Assembly (NCBI RefSeq): GCF_009861525.1
Contig: NZ_WVHL01000003.1
Coordinates: 558,001-622,000 of the forward strand
DNA from: Pseudomonas sp. LD120
GTDB taxonomy: Bacteria > Pseudomonadota > Gammaproteobacteria > Pseudomonadales > Pseudomonadaceae
Direction of reading: 5' to 3'
DNA length: 64,000 nucleotides
The position numbers were made by a program, and so were the translations under genes. Below, piece by piece: positions 45,023 to 53,951 of the stretch (within the stretch, counting starts at the first letter, position 1; each line of letters begins with the position of its first letter). The notes beneath the pieces were generated by a model. It searched no databases. It was not told the origin of the DNA and saw nothing but the letters and a program-made list of their open reading frames with translations.

Positions 45023-45043
45023 ATCATGTTGGATTTTTCGTAG
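45023..45043 (+). pseudogene. Trace of a second pilin gene 3' end
   Basis: The sequence from 45023 reads I-M-L-D-F-S-stop and matches the end of the pilin gene (44146-44165) at 18 of 20 bases. It lies in the 110 bp gap between chaperone and usher. The simplest reading is that a second subunit gene was deleted here. Confidence 0.45.
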
Positions 45044-45077
45044 TTGACCCACCGTACTGATTGTTCGGGTAGGTTAG

Positions 45078-47714
45078 ATGATTGTTTTATCGAGTTCGCT
45101 ATTTTTACCGCCAGCGCGTGTATTAACTGCCCTGAACGATAGACTTATTCCACGTAGTGGCATTCTTCAGGGCAGCATCACCTTGCTGCTGTCGTGGGTG
45201 TTCAGCGCTGCTACTGAGGCGGAAGAGTTGATCCGCTTCAACCCTGCGTTCTTTGGCAACAGCCGTGGGCAGTCGGTGGACCTGTCCAAGTTTGAACGTG
45301 GTAACCCTCTGACTCCCGGCACCTACCGTCTTGACCTTTACCTCAACCGCAATCCAGTGGGATCTCGAGAGATCCGATTCCGGGCTGTGGGGGATGGTTC
45401 GACGGTGAAGCCTTGTTTGTCGCCTGATGTGCTTGAGCAGCTAGGCGTGAACTTTACCCGCTTGCCAATGGAGCAGGCTGCTAGGGCCTTGGCTGCCGAG
45501 TGTCTGGCGCCTGATGAGTTGATACCGCAAAGTCGCTTCGATGTGGACTTGGCGGAGTTGCGTGCTGATTTGTCCATTCCCCAGCTGTACCTGAGTCAGA
45601 TCAAGCGTGGCTACGTGTCCCCTGCAGAATGGGATTCGGGGGTCAATGCGGGGTTTCTCGGGTACAGCAACAACCTGTCCGACAACCGTTCTCGCGGGCA
45701 AAGTAATCGTCAGTTCTATAGTGGTTTCAATGCTGGGCTTAACCTTGGAGACTGGCGCTTGCGGCACAACGGCTCCTATAGCTACAACGATCAATCGGAC
45801 TCCCGCCAGCGCAGCCAGTACAACGCACTGAGCAGTTATCTACAGCGTGATGTGACGCCTCTCCAGGCGCAATTGACCCTGGGCCAGTTCTATACGCCCG
45901 GCAATCTGTTCGACAGCATCCCTTACACCGGCGTGCAACTGAGCAGCGACGAACGCATGCTGCCCGACGCCATGCACGGGTTTGCCCCGGTGGTTCGTGG
46001 CGTCGCCGATACCACTGCCAAAGTCAGTATTCGCCAGGGGCAGAACCTGGTGTACGAAACGACTGTGCCTCCAGGTCCATTTGCTATCGACGACTTGAAC
46101 AACGCCGGCTACGCCGGTGACCTCAACGTCACCATTTCCGAAGCCGATGGGCGCACCAAGACTTTTGTGGTTCCTTACACCTCGATTGCGCAACTGCTAC
46201 GCCCTGGCAATTCGCGCTTCAGTTTCAGTGGTGGGCGCTATCGGGATGACAATCTTGATGCCCCCCCTGGATTTATCCAGGCAACTTATCAGCGCGGTTT
46301 GTCCAACCTGCTGACTGGATATGGCGGCAGCATCCTGGCTCAGGATTATCGTGCTCTGCAGGGGGGGTTGGCATTAAGTACTCGGTTCGGAGCGGTGGCC
46401 CTCGATGTAACCCATTCCCAGGCATCGGGGTTGAGTGACTCGCTTTCGGGGGGGACCGAGCAACTAAGTGGGCGCAGTTTGCGACTGACCTACAACAAGC
46501 GTATCGAAACCACCGATACCAACTTCAGCGCGGCGGCTTATCGACTGTCCAGTGAGGGCTACTTGAACTTTGATGACTACGCCCGCTTGCATGAGCGCGG
46601 GTCGAAAACCTCAGCGTTCAAGCAACGTAGCCGCGTGCAGTTGAGCCTTAGCCAACCACTAGGCGAGCATTTGGGGCAACTGAGCTTTTCTGGTATGGCG
46701 CAAGACTATTGGAGCGAGGAGCAAGGTCGTGATGTGAGCTATCAATTGGCTTACTCCAATGGTTATCGGTGGGGCAGTTTCAGCCTCAGCGCCAGTCGTA
46801 CCCGCAGCGGCAGTGGGCGCATGGATAATCAGTATCTGTTGAGTGTCAGCCTGCCCCTGGGGGGGGGGCGCAACTCCGCGTACCTGACGTCATCCGTCAG
46901 CTATGACAGCAATCGCAATCACAGCCTGAACACCACCCTCACTGGCAGCGCCGGCGACCAAGGTCATATCGGCTATAGCCTGTATGGCTCCCGTGACAGC
47001 TACGAAGGGCAGAACAGCAGTAACTATGGGGGCAGTTTGCGCTACGACACCGCCCATGCGAACTACAGCCTTGGCGCCAGTCGCGGAGAAAACTACCAGC
47101 AAGCCAATATGGCGATGCAGGGCACATTAGTAGCCCACCCTGGCGGGATCAACGCAACAGCAAGTCAGGGCGAAACCATCGCCGTACTTGAGGCCAATGG
47201 GGCCAAGGGCGCGCAGGTGCTCAGCAGTGGCAATGCTCAGATCGGCAGCAACGGCTATGCAGTGGTCACCGGTCTGAGGCCCTATCGTCGAAACGATCTG
47301 GCTCTTGACCCTAAGGGTACCTCCCGGGATGTAGAACTGGAGACGACGTCACAACAAGTAGCACCGCGTGCGGGCGCCGTGGTCATGCTGCATTACCCAA
47401 CCGTGGTAGGGCGGCCAATTCTGCTGAAACTGGTGCGCGACGATGGCGAGCGTATTCCTTTGGGCGCTCAAGTACTCACTGCTGCCGGCGAGACTTTGAC
47501 TCAGGTAGGGCAAGGTGGCAGCGCGTTTTTGAGGGGGGTGGAGGGGCAAGGGGAGTTGTTGGTCAAATGGGGCGAAAGAGCGGACCAACGTTGTTCTGTG
47601 TCTTACAGCATCACTCCTGATGAACGTGACAACGATGATGAGTACTACGAAGTGCTGAAATTGCCTTGCCAACTGTCGTTGGAAACCCAAGAGGGGCACG
47701 ATCATGATGTTTAA
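45078..47714 (+). CDS. Fimbrial outer membrane usher
   Basis: The 878-residue protein is a PapC/FimD-type usher: signal region, N-terminal chaperone-binding domain (about 48-185, with FNPAFF and the GTYRLDLYLN motif), the 24-strand barrel with the plug (about 190-720) and two C-terminal domains with a Cys pair (RCSVSY and KLPCQL). It receives chaperone-pilin complexes and extrudes the fibre. A run of ten G at 46859-46868 in the barrel codes for Gly-Gly-Gly and could slip. The last 11 bases overlap the next gene. Confidence 0.95.
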   Translation: MIVLSSSLFLPPARVLTALNDRLIPRSGILQGSITLLLSWVFSAATEAEELIRFNPAFFGNSRGQSVDLSKFERGNPLTPGTYRLDLYLNRNPVGSREIRFRAVGDGSTVKPCLSPDVLEQLGVNFTRLPMEQAARALAAECLAPDELIPQSRFDVDLAELRADLSIPQLYLSQIKRGYVSPAEWDSGVNAGFLGYSNNLSDNRSRGQSNRQFYSGFNAGLNLGDWRLRHNGSYSYNDQSDSRQRSQYNALSSYLQRDVTPLQAQLTLGQFYTPGNLFDSIPYTGVQLSSDERMLPDAMHGFAPVVRGVADTTAKVSIRQGQNLVYETTVPPGPFAIDDLNNAGYAGDLNVTISEADGRTKTFVVPYTSIAQLLRPGNSRFSFSGGRYRDDNLDAPPGFIQATYQRGLSNLLTGYGGSILAQDYRALQGGLALSTRFGAVALDVTHSQASGLSDSLSGGTEQLSGRSLRLTYNKRIETTDTNFSAAAYRLSSEGYLNFDDYARLHERGSKTSAFKQRSRVQLSLSQPLGEHLGQLSFSGMAQDYWSEEQGRDVSYQLAYSNGYRWGSFSLSASRTRSGSGRMDNQYLLSVSLPLGGGRNSAYLTSSVSYDSNRNHSLNTTLTGSAGDQGHIGYSLYGSRDSYEGQNSSNYGGSLRYDTAHANYSLGASRGENYQQANMAMQGTLVAHPGGINATASQGETIAVLEANGAKGAQVLSSGNAQIGSNGYAVVTGLRPYRRNDLALDPKGTSRDVELETTSQQVAPRAGAVVMLHYPTVVGRPILLKLVRDDGERIPLGAQVLTAAGETLTQVGQGGSAFLRGVEGQGELLVKWGERADQRCSVSYSITPDERDNDDEYYEVLKLPCQLSLETQEGHDHDV
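46859..46868 (+). repeat. Homopolymer run of ten G inside the usher gene
   Basis: The ten G span the third base of a Leu codon and three Gly codons. Shorter runs of seven G or C occur nearby (for example after CTGCA near 46360 and TC near 46448). Any gain or loss of one base would truncate the usher in its barrel and switch off assembly. Confidence 0.7.
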
Positions 47715-48690
47715 TAGTTTGCTGAGTCCTTGGAGAGCCTTGTCTCAAGTTTTTCTGGGTATTTGTTTGTTAGTGCTGTGTGTAGCAGCCAGGGCGGCCG
47801 AGTGTTCTGGAGGCACCATGACGAACAATATTACCAGCCAGGATATCGCAGCGATGAGGCCGCCCCGTGATGCGCCGTTGGGTAGCACGATATACACCCA
47901 GGAAATCGACAGAGGAAAAGTTAATGTTTCCTGCAGTCATTCTTGGGTTCCTGGCGATAAAATTTGGTTCGACCACGGTTATAGGAATAGCCCTGCGAAG
48001 ACGAATTACCCCAATGTGTATGAGACCGGAATACCAGGCATCGGAATGCGTATCTATTGGCATGAGGGGAATGGTGTCTTCATGCAGGCCGTTCGCCATG
48101 AACGTACAATCGGCCCGTGGGAATATACCCCTCTGCACAAGTTCACCTTCGAGCTGGTAAAAATAGGGGAGATCAAGACGGGGGTTTCTGGCAATCAGTA
48201 TGCTGATGTCTACTATCACAACCATCTCACCCACAAGGTAACGTTCCAAAACGTGTCTTACACTGCAGTGAATAGAGGCTGCAAAGTTGCCAGACCCTTC
48301 GATACCATCAGACTGCCCGACATACACCAGTCGATGTTTACCCAGACCTCTGGAATTATGGGTCGGAAAAGTTTCAACATCGACCTCAGCTGTGACAAAG
48401 GCGTCAAGGTCGCCTACCGGATTGACGGCATCAATAGCGCTGGCGATTTTTTAGTAAATGACAGCGGGTCTGATATGGCTGAAGGAGTGGTACTGGCTTT
48501 ATTGCAAGGCGATGTCAGTAGCCAAACCTTTCAGAAACTAGGTACCCGAACGGAGTTCAAGACTTCTCAAACCACGGTTGATGGTGAAACACTGAGTATT
48601 CCACTCACCGTTGGATACGTAGGATTTAACAACCCGGTGAAAGCTGGGAAAGTTTCGACCAGCGCAACTGTGACATTTTTTTATGAGTGA
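47704..48690 (+). CDS. Fimbrial tip adhesin / minor pilin
   Basis: The 328-residue product has a signal peptide (cut near ARA), an N-terminal domain (about 33-195) with no family I can name, and a C-terminal pilin domain (about 200-328) with the donor strand ending TSATVTFFYE. This two-domain layout is that of a tip adhesin. It overlaps the usher stop by 11 bases. Binding target unknown. Confidence 0.85.
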   Translation: MMFNSLLSPWRALSQVFLGICLLVLCVAARAAECSGGTMTNNITSQDIAAMRPPRDAPLGSTIYTQEIDRGKVNVSCSHSWVPGDKIWFDHGYRNSPAKTNYPNVYETGIPGIGMRIYWHEGNGVFMQAVRHERTIGPWEYTPLHKFTFELVKIGEIKTGVSGNQYADVYYHNHLTHKVTFQNVSYTAVNRGCKVARPFDTIRLPDIHQSMFTQTSGIMGRKSFNIDLSCDKGVKVAYRIDGINSAGDFLVNDSGSDMAEGVVLALLQGDVSSQTFQKLGTRTEFKTSQTTVDGETLSIPLTVGYVGFNNPVKAGKVSTSATVTFFYE

Positions 48691-48707
48691 AGAATTGAAA
48701 CCAGTTG

Positions 48708-48765
48708 GAGCATTCTGATCAAACTCGCGCACACGCCCGTTTGTTTATAATGCGTAGCATGATCG
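48708..48765. repeat. Decayed relative of the MITE interior
   Basis: 48708-48732 matches 16224-16248 of the MITE at 23 of 25 bases (GAGCATTC.GATC.AACTCG core), and weaker similarity runs on to about 48765. No inverted ends or target duplication are visible here. It lies 17 bases after the fimbrial locus. Confidence 0.4.
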
Positions 48766-48802
48766 AACCGCAGGTGGCTTTCGTAGAGAGTCTAAGGCGT
48801 AA

Positions 48803-48840
48803 ACAAGAGGAGGCATTGATCATCCCTCCTCTTGTACTTT
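48803..48840. terminator. Terminator between the fimbrial locus and the DUF3309 gene
   Basis: ACAAGAGGAGG (48803-48813) and CCTCCTCTTGT (48825-48835) pair perfectly around 11 bases and are followed by ACTTTT. Confidence 0.75.
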
Positions 48841-48872
48841 TCTTGAGCGTTAGAGAACGGTGCTTACAGTGT

Positions 48873-49025
48873 TCATATCCTGCCAAGCAGCAGTAGTACC
48901 AGCAGTGCCACCAAGACCACGCCAATAACTCCTGAAGGGCCATAACCCCAACTTTTTGAGTGGGGGAATACCGGCAGGCCGCCAATCAGCAGCAAAATCA
49001 GAATAACGATTAAAATGGTGCCCAT
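48873..49025 (-). CDS. DUF3309-type small membrane protein
   Basis: The 50-residue product is almost wholly hydrophobic: one helix at about 3-18, a short loop with WGYGPSGV, and a second helix at about 28-46. This is the DUF3309 pattern. GAAACC precedes the ATG at 49025. A perfect 20-base palindrome lies 54 bp upstream. Function unknown, though such proteins are often induced by stress in related bacteria. Confidence 0.8.
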   Translation of the reverse strand: MGTILIVILILLLIGGLPVFPHSKSWGYGPSGVIGVVLVALLVLLLLGRI

Positions 49026-49079
49026 GGTGGTTTCCTTAAATTGAATAGTGTTGAACAACGCGGTTGTTCAAGGACAACT

Positions 49080-49099
49080 TGGCTTTATGCATAAAGCCA
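49080..49099. promoter_or_regulatory. Perfect 20-base palindrome upstream of the DUF3309 gene
   Basis: TGGCTTTATG followed by CATAAAGCCA has no mismatch and no loop. It lies in a 307 bp gap (49026-49332) with no other clear feature, 55 bp upstream of the DUF3309 start. Lack of a loop favours a protein site over a terminator. Confidence 0.5.
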
Positions 49100-49332
49100 G
49101 GCGCTTAATAAATCTGACTCTGCGCCTATCGAGAAAATTCCAAACTTTTTAATGCATTGCGCTACCAGGGTTATTTCCTTTACGTCTGTCATGGGGTGCG
49201 CTGCGGTGGCGCGCCAGCGTTTACCCTGCCAGCGGTTTGCCTGGGGCATTCAGCAGCCTGATGGTGCCTAGGTGGCGCAGGGGCCTTCGCTACACTGCGG
49301 CCCATCTTCCTCGGAACAACAAGGCAACTTTT

Positions 49333-50148
49333 ATGCAAAATCGCATGATGATCACTGGCGCCGCCTCTGGCCTGGGTCGCGAAATCGCTTTGCGCTGGGC
49401 CCGCGAAGGCTGGCGGCTGGCCTTGTCCGATGTCAGCGAGGCGGGCCTGCAGGAAACCCTGAAGCAGGTACGCGCAGCCGGTGGCGAAGGCTTCGTGCAG
49501 CGTTGTGATGTGCGTGATTACAGCCAGTTGACCGCCTTCGCCCAGGCTTGCGAAGTGAAGTTCGGCGGCATCGACATCATCGTCAACAACGCTGGCGTGG
49601 CGTCCGGCGGGTTCTTCAGCGAGCTGTCCCTGGAGGATTGGGACTGGCAGATCGCGATCAACCTGATGGGGGTGGTCAAGGGCTGCAAGGCCTTCCTGCC
49701 GTTGCTGGAGCAGAGCAAGGGCAAGATCATCAATATCGCCTCCATGGCCGCCTTGATGCAGGGACCGGCCATGAGCAACTACAACGTGGCCAAGGCGGGC
49801 GTGGTGGCGCTGTCCGAGAGCCTGCTGGCGGAGTTGGCGCAACAGGAAATCGGCGTGCATGTGGTTTGTCCGTCGTTCTTTCAGACCAACCTGCTGGATT
49901 CCTTCCGTGGCCCGACCCCGGCGATGAAGGCCCAGGTGGGCAAATTGCTGGAAAGCTCGCCGATTACCGCCGCCCAGATTGCTGATTACATCCACACCCA
50001 GGTCAACGCCGGCCAGTTCATGATTTTGCCCCACGAGCAGGGACGCATGGCTTGGGCCCTGAAGCAGAAAAACCCTCAGGCGCTGTACGACGAAATGACC
50101 CTGATGGCCGACAAGATGCGCGCCAAGGCCAAGCAAGGGGCCCACTGA
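49333..50148 (+). CDS. Short-chain dehydrogenase/reductase
   Basis: The 271-residue enzyme is a classical SDR: TGAASGLG at about residues 8-15 for NAD(P), NNAGVASGG, catalytic Ser (IINIASMA) and YNVAK with Tyr/Lys. The C-terminus is extended by a charged helix. Substrate unknown. The ATG at 49333 is chosen because a longer frame would start in non-conserved sequence. Confidence 0.9.
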   Translation: MQNRMMITGAASGLGREIALRWAREGWRLALSDVSEAGLQETLKQVRAAGGEGFVQRCDVRDYSQLTAFAQACEVKFGGIDIIVNNAGVASGGFFSELSLEDWDWQIAINLMGVVKGCKAFLPLLEQSKGKIINIASMAALMQGPAMSNYNVAKAGVVALSESLLAELAQQEIGVHVVCPSFFQTNLLDSFRGPTPAMKAQVGKLLESSPITAAQIADYIHTQVNAGQFMILPHEQGRMAWALKQKNPQALYDEMTLMADKMRAKAKQGAH

Positions 50149-50212
50149 GCTTGCTCCACCCCCTTGGCCTCGTTAGGGTTGCCGGCACCTGGCAATCCTG
50201 ACGAGACCTTGC

Positions 50213-50545
50213 ATGCTCAATTACCTGTGGTTCTTCCTCGCCGCGCTGTTTGAAATCGCCGGCTGCTATGCCTTCTGGATGTGGTTGCGCCAGGGCAAGA
50301 GTGCCCTCTGGGTGATTCCTGCACTGATCAGTCTGACCCTGTTCGCCTTGCTGCTGACCAAAGTCGAAGCCACTTACGCCGGGCGCGCCTATGCCGCCTA
50401 TGGAGGCATCTACATCGTTGCGTCCATCGGCTGGTTGGCGGTGGTGGAGCGGGTGCGGCCCCTGGGGGCGGACTGGCTGGGGTTGCTGCTGTGTGTGATC
50501 GGGGCCAGTGTGATTCTGTTCGGCCCGCGCTTTTCCAACGGTTGA
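50213..50545 (+). CDS. YnfA family membrane protein
   Basis: The 110-residue protein has four membrane helices and the UPF0060/YnfA pattern ([37 protein letters not shown]). It is related to small multidrug resistance exporters. Ends just before a perfect terminator. Confidence 0.92.
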   Translation: MLNYLWFFLAALFEIAGCYAFWMWLRQGKSALWVIPALISLTLFALLLTKVEATYAGRAYAAYGGIYIVASIGWLAVVERVRPLGADWLGLLLCVIGASVILFGPRFSNG

Positions 50546-50575
50546 GCATCCGGCCCAAGGACTTGGGCCGGATGC
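50546..50575. terminator. Bidirectional terminator between ynfA-like and yheU-like genes
   Basis: GCATCCGGCCCAAG and CTTGGGCCGGATGC pair perfectly over 14 bases with a 2-base centre, between the two convergent stops. Confidence 0.75.
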
Positions 50576-50579
50576 AGGA

Positions 50580-50807
50580 TCAGTTGAACAGCTCCTTGGG
50601 CACATCGTGCTTGAGCATCAGTTGGCACTGCTCGCTGTCCGGATCGAAAACGATCACCGCTTGGCCCTTGCTCAGGGCCTGACGGACCCGCAGGACGCGG
50701 GTTTCCAGAGGCGTTTCATCGCCGTTGTCGGTGCCCTCGCGGGTGACGAAGTCCTCGATCAGGCGGGTCAGGGTATCGACTTCAAGTCGGTCGTGGGGAA
50801 TCAGCAT
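50580..50807 (-). CDS. YheU family protein (UPF0270)
   Basis: The 75-residue protein begins MLIPHDRLEVDTLTRLIEDF and continues TREGTDNGDETPLE, matching the UPF0270 family. It has no membrane segment. The start at 50807 fits the family and follows GGAGG-like GGAGGC. Function unknown. Next upstream is the NAGGN-linked peptidase. Confidence 0.92.
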   Translation of the reverse strand: MLIPHDRLEVDTLTRLIEDFVTREGTDNGDETPLETRVLRVRQALSKGQAVIVFDPDSEQCQLMLKHDVPKELFN

Positions 50808-50892
50808 GGGGGCCTCCGGCAAACAATCCCGGATGCTACTGTGCCCAGGGTTGTGCCGCCAGCCACGGCGAGCACAAATCCTGGGCCGATGT

Positions 50893-52077
50893 TCAAGACT
50901 TCTGACCCACCAGGCTGTCCACCGACGGCACCCGAGTATCGCTTTCCATCTGTGTGTCGTGCTCCAACTGATGGCTGAAACGGTCCAGTGAACCGGTGGC
51001 CGGTTGCGCATCGCTGGCGAACACCGGCGGACTCAGAATGTAGGCGCCGAGTAAACGGCTGAGCGCCGCCAAGCTGTCGATGTGGGTGCGTTCGTAGCCA
51101 TGGGTGGCATCACAACCAAAGGCCAGCAGGGCGGTGCGGATGTCGTGTCCAGCGGTAACCGCCGAATGGGCGTCGCTGAAGTAGTAGCGGAACAGATCGC
51201 GGCGTACCGGTAGTTCATGTTCAGCGGCCAGACGCAGCAGGTGGCGGGACAGATGATAGTCGTAAGGTCCGCCGGAGTCCTGCATGGCTACGCTGACCGC
51301 ATGTTCGCTGGAGTGTTGGCCCGGGGCCACCGGAGCGATGTCGATGCCGACGAATTCGCTGACGTCCCAGGGCAGGGCCGCGGCCGCGCCGCTCCCCGTT
51401 TCCTCGGTGATGGTGAACAGGGGGTGGCAGTCGATCATCAAGGGTTCACCGCTGTCGACGATGGCCTTGAGTGCTGCCAGCAGCGCGGCGACCCCGGCTT
51501 TGTCATCCAAGTGCCGGGCACTGATATGACCGCTGTCAGTAAATTCCGGTAATGGATCGAACGCGACGAAATCCCCTACACCGATGCCCAGGGATTCGCA
51601 GTCGGCGCGGGTGGTGCAGTAAGCGTCCAGGCGCAGCTCAATGTGGTCCCAACTGATGGGTAACTCGTCCACGGCGGTGTTGAAGGCATGCCCTGAAGCC
51701 ATCAGCGGTAGCACACTGCCGCGCAGTACGCCGTTGTCGGTGAACAGGCTGACCCGGCTGCCTTCGGCGAAGCGGCTGGACCAACAACCGACTGGGGCCA
51801 AGGTCAGGCGGCCGTTGTCCTTCACCGCGCGAACGCTGGCGCCGATGGTGTCCAGGTGCGCCGAGACGGCCCGGTCGGGGCTGTTTTTCTGGCCCTTGAG
51901 GGTGGCGCGAATGGTGCCGCGTCGGGTCAGTTCAAAGGGAATGCCGAGTTCTTCCAGGCGCTCGGCGACGTAGCGCACGATGGTGTCGGTAAAACCGGTG
52001 GGGCTGGGAATGGCGAGCATTTCCAGGAGAACTTTCTGCAGGTAGGCAAGGTCCGGTTCGGGCATTTTGCGGGTCAT
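50893..52077 (-). CDS. M42-like aminopeptidase of the NAGGN system
   Basis: The 394-residue protein is a metallopeptidase of the M42/M20-like fold. Metal ligands are seen in SAHLDTIG, RHLDDKAGVAA, TITEETGSGAA and DAHSAVTAG. It always follows the NAGGN synthesis genes in Pseudomonas and may turn over the dipeptide. Start at 52077 has AGGAG six bases upstream, which decides it over 52125. Confidence 0.87.
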   Translation of the reverse strand: MTRKMPEPDLAYLQKVLLEMLAIPSPTGFTDTIVRYVAERLEELGIPFELTRRGTIRATLKGQKNSPDRAVSAHLDTIGASVRAVKDNGRLTLAPVGCWSSRFAEGSRVSLFTDNGVLRGSVLPLMASGHAFNTAVDELPISWDHIELRLDAYCTTRADCESLGIGVGDFVAFDPLPEFTDSGHISARHLDDKAGVAALLAALKAIVDSGEPLMIDCHPLFTITEETGSGAAAALPWDVSEFVGIDIAPVAPGQHSSEHAVSVAMQDSGGPYDYHLSRHLLRLAAEHELPVRRDLFRYYFSDAHSAVTAGHDIRTALLAFGCDATHGYERTHIDSLAALSRLLGAYILSPPVFASDAQPATGSLDRFSHQLEHDTQMESDTRVPSVDSLVGQKS

Positions 52078-52202
52078 GGAAACTCCTGATGAGAAACGGC
52101 CATCGATGGTTTCGATGAAGGTCATAAAGGGCAGTGGTGCGCTCTGACTGGCAACCCGTCTCCTGCCGCTGGACGGTCAGGAGGCGGGTCGCCGGCGATG
52201 GG

Positions 52203-53948
52203 TCAAGGTGCCGGTTGGCTGTGGGGAAACAACAGGTCGATAAAGCGTTCGGCAGTGGGTTGCGGTTCATGGTTGGCCAACCCGGCACGCTCATTGGCTT
52301 CGATGAACACGTAGTCCGGCTGGTCCGCCGCCGGCACCAGCAGGTCCAGTCCAACCATGGGAATCTCCAGGGCCCGGGCGGCGCGGATGGCCGCATCGGC
52401 CAGGGTCGGATGGAGGATGTCGGTGACGTCTTCCAGGGTCCCGCCGGTATGCAGGTTGGCGGTGCGCCTGACAAACAGCCGCTCGCCGGCGGGCAATATG
52501 CTGTTGTAGTCGTAGCCGGCGGCGCGCAGGGTGCGCTGGGTTTCGTGGTCCAGGGGAATTTTGCTTTCACCACCGGTGGCCGCCTGGCGTCGCCGGCTGC
52601 GGGCTTCGATCAGCGCACCAACGGAGTGCTGGCCGTCGCCAAAGATCTCCGCGGGCCGGCGGATGGCAGCTGCCACCACTTCAAAGCCGATTACCAGGAT
52701 GCGCAAGTCCAGGCCTTCGTGGAAGCTCTCCAGGAGCACCCGGGTGTCGAACCGGCGGGCGTTGTCGATGGCCTGCTGGACCTCTTCGATGCTGCGCAGA
52801 TCCACTGCCACTCCTAGGCCCTGTTCGCCGTCCAGAGGCTTGACCACCACCCGTTCATGTTCATCGAGAAACCCCAGGTTGTCATCGGCGTTGCCTGCCA
52901 GTTGTTGGGCCGGCAGGTTCAGCCCAGCGTTTTTAAGCGCCTTGTGGGTCAGGCTTTTGTCCTGGCACAGGTTCATGCTGATGGCGCTGGTCAGATCGCT
53001 GAGGGATTCACGGCAGCGTACTCGACGGCCGCCGTGGCTGAGGGTGAACAAACCGGCGTCAGCATCATCCACTTGCACGTCGATGCCCCGGCGATGGGCT
53101 TCCTCGACGATGATCCGTGCGTAGGGGTTGAACTCTGCCTGGGGGCCGGGGCCGAGGAACAGCGGTTGGTTGATGCCGTTTTTGCGCTTGATGGCGAAGG
53201 TCGACAAGGTGCGAAAACCGAGCTTGGTGTACAGGTTCTTGGCCTGGCGATTATCGTGCAGCACCGAGAGGTCCAAGTAGCTCAGGCCACGGCTCATGAA
53301 ATGCTCGATCAGGTGCCGCACCAGCACTTCGCCGACCCCGGGGCGGCTACAGTCGGGGTCCACCGCCAGGCACCAGAGGCTGCAGCCGTGTTCCGGGTCC
53401 TGGTAGGCCTTGTGGTGGTTGAGGCCCATCACGCTGCCGATCACCATGCCGCTGTCCTCGTCCTCGGCCAGCCAGTACACCGGCCCGCCTTGATGGCGCG
53501 GCGTCAGCAGTTGCGGGTCGATCGGCAGCATGCCGCGGGCCCGGTACAGCTGGTTGATGGCTTGCCAGTCCGACTCGCTTTGGGCCCTGCGGATGCGAAA
53601 GCCGCGAAACACCCGGGTGGCTTGGCGGTAGTCGCTGAACCACAGGCGCAGGGTGTCTGAAGGGTCGAGAAACAGTTGCGTGGGTTCCAGTCCGAGTATT
53701 TGCTGCGGCGCCGCTACGTAGAGGGCGATGTCGCGTTCACCAGGATGCTCGTTGAGCAGCTCTTGGGCGAGGCTGCTGGCGTCGGGAAATGTGTGGCCGA
53801 TCAGCAGTCGGCCCCAGCCGCAATGCACGGCGATGGGGTCGTTGCCCGGTTCGCTGCCGTCTTCGGCGAAGCGAGCCTGCAGGCGTTCATAGGATGGCGC
53901 TTGACCGCGCAGCAGGCGCTGGCTGTAAGCTGTGGCATGAGCTTTCAT
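52203..53948 (-). CDS. ngg: N-acetylglutaminylglutamine synthetase
   Basis: The 581-residue fusion has an N-terminal GNAT acetyltransferase domain (about 95-235) and a C-terminal ATP-grasp ligase (about 285-575, with VVKPLDGEQGLGV). It acetylates glutamine and joins a second glutamine to make the NAGGN osmolyte precursor. It starts 3 bases after the amidotransferase stop, so both are cotranscribed. Confidence 0.93.
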   Translation of the reverse strand: MKAHATAYSQRLLRGQAPSYERLQARFAEDGSEPGNDPIAVHCGWGRLLIGHTFPDASSLAQELLNEHPGERDIALYVAAPQQILGLEPTQLFLDPSDTLRLWFSDYRQATRVFRGFRIRRAQSESDWQAINQLYRARGMLPIDPQLLTPRHQGGPVYWLAEDEDSGMVIGSVMGLNHHKAYQDPEHGCSLWCLAVDPDCSRPGVGEVLVRHLIEHFMSRGLSYLDLSVLHDNRQAKNLYTKLGFRTLSTFAIKRKNGINQPLFLGPGPQAEFNPYARIIVEEAHRRGIDVQVDDADAGLFTLSHGGRRVRCRESLSDLTSAISMNLCQDKSLTHKALKNAGLNLPAQQLAGNADDNLGFLDEHERVVVKPLDGEQGLGVAVDLRSIEEVQQAIDNARRFDTRVLLESFHEGLDLRILVIGFEVVAAAIRRPAEIFGDGQHSVGALIEARSRRRQAATGGESKIPLDHETQRTLRAAGYDYNSILPAGERLFVRRTANLHTGGTLEDVTDILHPTLADAAIRAARALEIPMVGLDLLVPAADQPDYVFIEANERAGLANHEPQPTAERFIDLLFPHSQPAP

Positions 53949-53951
53949 CGG

